Source of the DNA: Porphyromonas sp. | Lineage (GTDB): Bacteria > Bacteroidota > Bacteroidia > Bacteroidales > Porphyromonadaceae | Reading direction: 5' to 3' | Assembly (NCBI GenBank): GCA_003640335.1 | Contig: RBKG01000103.1 | Location: forward strand, 1 to 9,603 | Length of the DNA stretch: 9,603 bases | The notes under the pieces: generated by a model | The model's input: the letters and a program-made list of their open reading frames with translations, nothing else | Told to the model about the DNA's origin: nothing | Databases searched by the model: none | Part shown: in pieces, positions 6,703-9,603 of the stretch | Layout of the letters: each line of letters starts with the position of its first letter | Numbering within the stretch: position 1 is the first letter of the stretch | Program-made: the position numbers and the translations under genes

Positions 6703-7296
6703 TTACGAGTTTGTTTTATTCTGATGGCGATTATAGCACATGCGGCATAGGGGAGAGTACTCACTCATCTCTCCAAGAAGTACCTGTGCATCGCCTTCTA
6801 TTAGACGGTACGAATAGTTCGCTAAGCGACCACATTCAACGCAGATGGCGTGTATCTTATCTACAGAGTCTGCTATGGCGCAGAGGTTAGCCATTGGACC
6901 AAAAGGGGTGCGCCTAAAATCCATATCTAAGCCAGCAATGATAATGCGTACGCCTCTATCAGCTAACTCTTGCACGACATTGACTAAGCCATCATCAAAA
7001 AACTGTGCTTCGTCTATCCCGATAACATCAATGTCATCAGCCATTAGTAGAATGCTTGATGAATGGTCTATGGGCGTAGAGGTAATGCTATTGCGGTCGT
7101 GAGAAACAACCTCAACATCGTCATAACGAGTATCAATCTTTGGCTTAAAGATTTCAATCCGTTGGTTGGCAAACTTAGCACGTCGAAGTCTGCGCATGAG
7201 TTCCTCCGTCTTGCCACTGAACATTGAGCCACAAATAACCTCAATAGAACCACGTTCACCTGTGGGGCGATTTTCAATGTGTTGAGCGAACTGCAT
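6703..7296 (-). CDS. tdk: Thymidine kinase (type II, zinc-binding)
   Basis: Tdk phosphorylates thymidine to dTMP with ATP in the pyrimidine salvage pathway. This 197-residue protein has the type II layout: the P-loop GSMFSGKT (residues 23-30), IDEAQFFD (94-101) with Glu96 as the likely catalytic base, and the lasso domain with zinc ligands Cys152/Cys155 (CVECG) and Cys184/Cys187 (CRMC). The [14 protein letters not shown] segment (122-135) is highly conserved. The start codon directly follows the tsaE stop with no spacer (TAA then ATG), which strongly suggests translational coupling. Its position next to an exported nucleotidase gene suggests a salvage link (inference). Confidence 0.97.
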   Translation of the reverse strand: MQFAQHIENRPTGERGSIEVICGSMFSGKTEELMRRLRRAKFANQRIEIFKPKIDTRYDDVEVVSHDRNSITSTPIDHSSSILLMADDIDVIGIDEAQFFDDGLVNVVQELADRGVRIIIAGLDMDFRRTPFGPMANLCAIADSVDKIHAICVECGRLANYSYRLIEGDAQVLLGEMSEYSPLCRMCYNRHQNKTNS

Positions 7297-7743
7297 TTAC
7301 TCAGGTTTTATAAATCTAACAGTCATAACTCTATCACCGCCTTCTACCTCTTGCATTTTTACCTCTACGGTATCGGCAGGAAGAACCTCTCTGATAACAT
7401 CTGGCCACTCAATCAGACACAGAGCACCACAATTGAGATAGTCTTCGACGCCAAGGTTGAGCGCATCATCAAGTTTCTCTAGACGATAGCAATCGAAGTG
7501 ATAAATGAGTTCGCCCGAGCTGTCGCTGCGATATTCGTTGATGATAGAGAAAGTTGGACTATTAATTACATCTTCTACTCCGAGAGATTCGCAGAGCGCT
7601 TTGATGAAAGTAGTCTTACCAGTACCCATAGGAGCATCAAAGGCGAAGACATCACCATAGGGCAATACTTCTTCTGTAAACCAAGCTACAGCTGCTTCGA
7701 TGGCATCTACTCCAGAGATGCGGTACTCTAATTCTGTTGTCAT
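7297..7743 (-). CDS. tsaE: TsaE, ATPase for tRNA t6A37 modification
   Basis: TsaE is the P-loop ATPase that works with TsaB and TsaD to place threonylcarbamoyl on A37 of ANN-decoding tRNAs. This 148-residue protein shows the family motifs in order: Walker [11 protein letters not shown] (37-46), [10 protein letters not shown] (62-71), HFDCYRL (82-88) and the Walker B-like LIEWP (110-114). The first Walker A position is Ala37 where the consensus has Gly (GxxxxGKT); the codon is GCT. The essential Lys43 and Thr44 are intact, so activity is expected. The gene lies 12 bp after porX and abuts tdk. A porX-tsaE pairing is typical of Bacteroidetes and helps identify both. Confidence 0.95.
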   Translation of the reverse strand: MTTELEYRISGVDAIEAAVAWFTEEVLPYGDVFAFDAPMGTGKTTFIKALCESLGVEDVINSPTFSIINEYRSDSSGELIYHFDCYRLEKLDDALNLGVEDYLNCGALCLIEWPDVIREVLPADTVEVKMQEVEGGDRVMTVRFIKPE

Positions 7744-7755
7744 TGTATAATGTCT

Positions 7756-9303
7756 TTATTTAGGATTCATAATAATGATAGGTACAAGCATCTCTTCAAG
7801 TGATACGCCTCCATGCTGGAATGTATCCTTGTAATACTGCACATAGTAGTTGTAGTTATTTGGATAAGCAAAGAAATCATTGCCTAAACTAAATACATAG
7901 CGGTCAGAGAGATTGCACTTAGGTAGACCGATGCTTTCAGGCTTAGCAATCTCAAAAACTTCCTTAGGATTGACCGATAGGCTCTTGCCGACCTTATAAC
8001 GCAGGTTTGTATTGGTATTCTTATCTCCTACAATCTTTACAGGGTTCTTCACGCGTATAGTTCCGTGGTCAGTAGTCAGAATAACTTTGTACCCCATTTC
8101 GGATATACGCTTGAAGAGGTTATAGGTCATGCTATGCTTGAACCAGCTAGTCGTTAGTGAGCGATAGGCTGCTTCTGTATTAGCTAGTTCACGAATCATC
8201 TTACTCTCTGTGCGAGCATGAGAAAGCATGTCTACAAAGTTGAGAACGATGACATTTAGGTCAAACTCCTTTAGGCTATTGATGTTTGCGAGTAGCTTTT
8301 CGCCATATCGTTGCTCGTAAACCTTATTATACGAGAATGAATACTTCTTGCGATAGCGGTCAATAAGCGTGCGTATCATAGGCTCCTCATTGAGATTTTT
8401 GCCTTCTTCGCTCTCTTCATCTACCCATAGCTCGGGGAACATTTTAGAGATGTCCAGCGGCATCAAGCCCGAGAATATAGAGTTGCGTGCGTACTGTGTA
8501 GCGGTAGGCAAGATGGATAGATACATATCTTCATCAAAGGTATAGAACTCACTCAGTAAGCCCTTCACGCTCTCCCACTGGTCTAGGCGGAAGTTATCAA
8601 TCAAGATGAAGAATACTTTTTCTCCTTGGTCAAGAAGAGGGAATACCTTTGTTTTGAATAGGTCGGGACTCATAACGGGACGCTCCTCGGAACCACTCAT
8701 CCAATCTTCGTAATTGCGTGTGATGTACTTGCTAAATAGTCTTCCAGCTTCCGCTTTCTGCATCTCTAGAAGTTCGCTCATCTGCTCATCACCATCTTCA
8801 AGAGCCGTTTCCCAATAAACTAGTTTGCGATACAGGTCCTTCCACTCAGGTAGAGATAGACGGTCGCTCATCATCGCTCCTAGGCGAGCAAATTCGCCTC
8901 TATAGTTTGTTGTTGTCGTTTCGTTGATGATACTAGTCTGATGGATATTCTTCTTGAGGGATAGCAAGAGCTGACTAGGGTTTACAGGCTTGATGAGGTA
9001 GTCTGCAATCTTACTCCCGATAGCCTGATGCATGAGGTTCTCTTCCTCACTCTTCGTTACCATAACGATGGGGATATAGGGCTTTAGCTCTTTGATGCGT
9101 TGTAGAGCGTCAAGACCAGAGCCGCCCGGCATGTTTTCATCAAGGAAAATCAAATCGTAGTTCTCTCGCTCAACAGCTTCAATAGCATCAGTTCCACTTA
9201 GCACAGAACTTACTTGATAGCCTTTACTCTCAAGGAATAGAATATGTGGTTTAAGCAAATCGATTTCATCGTCTGCCCATAGTATTTTATATGTTTTGCT
9301 CAT
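7756..9303 (-). CDS. porX: PorX, PglZ-domain response regulator of the type IX secretion system
   Basis: PorX has an N-terminal receiver domain (about residues 4-122) and a C-terminal PglZ domain of the alkaline-phosphatase superfamily (about 205-515), joined by a helical linker. Receiver residues are complete: acidic Asp11/Asp12, phosphoacceptor Asp55 (FLDENMPG), Thr83 and Lys105. PglZ metal and catalytic candidates are present: Asp236 (ILIDNF), Thr269 (LPTATQ), Asp358/His362 (NFVDMLSH), Asp412/His413 (TTDHG) and His497. In Porphyromonas gingivalis, PorX acts with sensor PorY and sigma factor SigP to control type IX secretion genes, and its PglZ domain hydrolyses oligonucleotides. Two in-frame ATGs are possible, at 9309 and 9303. 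The second (MSKTYKILWADDE) is preferred, giving 515 residues; the first adds only Met-Ile. Neither the sensor nor secretion genes are in this window. Confidence 0.96.
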   Translation of the reverse strand: MSKTYKILWADDEIDLLKPHILFLESKGYQVSSVLSGTDAIEAVERENYDLIFLDENMPGGSGLDALQRIKELKPYIPIVMVTKSEEENLMHQAIGSKIADYLIKPVNPSQLLLSLKKNIHQTSIINETTTTNYRGEFARLGAMMSDRLSLPEWKDLYRKLVYWETALEDGDEQMSELLEMQKAEAGRLFSKYITRNYEDWMSGSEERPVMSPDLFKTKVFPLLDQGEKVFFILIDNFRLDQWESVKGLLSEFYTFDEDMYLSILPTATQYARNSIFSGLMPLDISKMFPELWVDEESEEGKNLNEEPMIRTLIDRYRKKYSFSYNKVYEQRYGEKLLANINSLKEFDLNVIVLNFVDMLSHARTESKMIRELANTEAAYRSLTTSWFKHSMTYNLFKRISEMGYKVILTTDHGTIRVKNPVKIVGDKNTNTNLRYKVGKSLSVNPKEVFEIAKPESIGLPKCNLSDRYVFSLGNDFFAYPNNYNYYVQYYKDTFQHGGVSLEEMLVPIIIMNPK

Positions 9304-9343
9304 AATCATGCTTATTTGTAATCTTCAATAGGAGGATTAATTA

Positions 9344-9374
9344 CAAAGATACAGAATCGCGAATAATATTAAAA
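9344..9374 (-). promoter_or_regulatory. Candidate Bacteroidetes promoter for the porX-tsaE-tdk-phosphatase operon
   Basis: On the minus strand, 9351 to 9344 reads TATCTTTG, an exact TAnnTTTG -7 box. After 19 nt, the -33 position (9374 to 9371) reads TTTT, three of four matches to TTTG. The box lies about 40 bp before the porX start codon, giving a short leader. It is the best promoter match upstream of the leftward operon, which otherwise has no gap longer than 13 bp, so the four genes probably share this transcript. Confidence 0.45.
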
Positions 9375-9462
9375 GGTACCGCCCCACGGTCTTCAAAAGA
9401 ACAAGTTTTACTAGTCCTTTTGTAGGTCTTTAGTTTGCGGTAAAATGATTTCGTGTTTTAGT
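9375..9462. other. Non-coding stretch upstream of porX
   Basis: No open reading frame or RNA gene is recognisable. It contains a small inverted repeat, CAAAAGAAC (9394-9402) against GTCCTTTTG (9414-9422), with one mismatch, and a near-copy of one arm of the operon terminator (see findings). A promoter for a gene to the right of the window could lie here, but I find no full match to TAnnTTTG on the plus strand. Confidence 0.4.
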
Positions 9463-9584
9463 TAACTTACGCTTGTAAGTACGCACAAATACATTTGTAC
9501 TTACGCGTAAACAATTAAGTAAGTACGTGTACTCATTGTCGTGAGTACACACACTTAAATTTGTAAGTACGTAGTACTTTCTGG
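9463..9584. repeat. Palindrome-rich array of GTAAGTAC/GTACTTAC at about 22-bp spacing
   Basis: The octamer GTAAGTAC occurs at 9475, 9519 and 9563, with a variant GTGAGTAC at 9541. Its reverse complement GTACTTAC is at 9498, and partial copies are at 9463 (TAACTTAC) and 9529 (GTACTCAT). Start-to-start steps from 9475 are 23, 21, 22 and 22 bp. The units at 9475-9496 and 9541-9562 agree at 17 of 22 positions. Opposed copies form hairpins: ACTTAC/GTAAGT (9465-9480), GTAAGT..ACAAAT/ATTTGT..ACTTAC (9475-9505), GTGTACTCA/TGAGTACAC (9527-9550, 6-nt loop) nested inside 9511-9564, and AAGTAC/GTACTT (9565-9579). A further AGACT/AGTCT pair (9585-9602) runs to the window edge. No gene is visible here. Whether it is a repeat element, protein-binding array or structured RNA cannot be decided. 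Confidence 0.6.
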
Positions 9585-9603
9585 AGACTTCAGCTGTAGT
9601 CTG

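Noticed and set aside
9304..9309. Alternative porX start two codons upstream
   Set aside because: It adds only Met-Ile before MSKTYKILWADDE. The second ATG suits a receiver domain better, though the choice is not certain and changes nothing functional.
9429..9438. Possible rightward promoter (TTAGTTTGCG)
   Set aside because: The spacing is TA-n-TTTG, one base short of TAnnTTTG, and no downstream gene is visible in the window.
9463..9584. CRISPR array
   Set aside because: The repeat core is only 8 bp, appears in both orientations, and leaves about 14 bp between copies; there are no cas genes. It does not fit direct repeats with unique spacers of about 30 bp.

Overview
The window looks like core chromosome of a Bacteroidales bacterium, most likely Porphyromonas or a close relative. 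It holds a full-length PorX (the PglZ-domain response regulator of type IX secretion) next to tsaE, and an anaerobe-type Rnf operon with a long, cysteine-rich RnfB. Two candidate promoters match the Bacteroidetes -7 motif TAnnTTTG, and start codons lack Shine-Dalgarno sequences. There are no insertion sequences, tRNA or rRNA genes. The genus is inferred from gene content only.

Layout: positions 94-5606 form one rightward operon, rseC-rnfB-rnfC-rnfD-rnfG-rnfE-rnfA. Gaps are 1-21 bp, and a candidate promoter lies at 9-40. It ends at a 46-bp perfect palindrome (5624-5669) that should terminate transcription in both directions. Positions 5670-5857 are non-coding and rich in inverted repeats, including an imperfect inverted-repeat element of about 129 bp whose right end overlaps the next gene's stop codon. 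Positions 5856-9303 form one leftward operon, porX-tsaE-tdk-acid phosphatase, with gaps of 0-13 bp and a candidate promoter at 9344-9374. Positions 9310-9603 contain no gene. The part from about 9463 onward is an array of the octamer GTAAGTAC / GTACTTAC in both orientations at about 22-bp spacing, forming several hairpins.

How the genes work together: the six Rnf subunits make the membrane ferredoxin:NAD+ oxidoreductase, which couples electron flow from reduced ferredoxin to Na+ or H+ export. Electrons pass through RnfB and RnfC iron-sulfur clusters, covalent FMN on RnfD and RnfG, and the RnfA/RnfE membrane pair. RseC is a redox-type membrane protein that often travels with rnf. The leftward operon combines a secretion and envelope regulator (PorX), a tRNA t6A-synthesis ATPase (TsaE), thymidine kinase, and an exported HAD-family acid phosphatase/nucleotidase. 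The last two could form a short route from external nucleotides to dTMP.

The genes are well-known families and I see no clearly new multi-gene system. The least explained sequences are the 22-bp-period palindromic array beside the porX promoter and the inverted-repeat element between the two operons.
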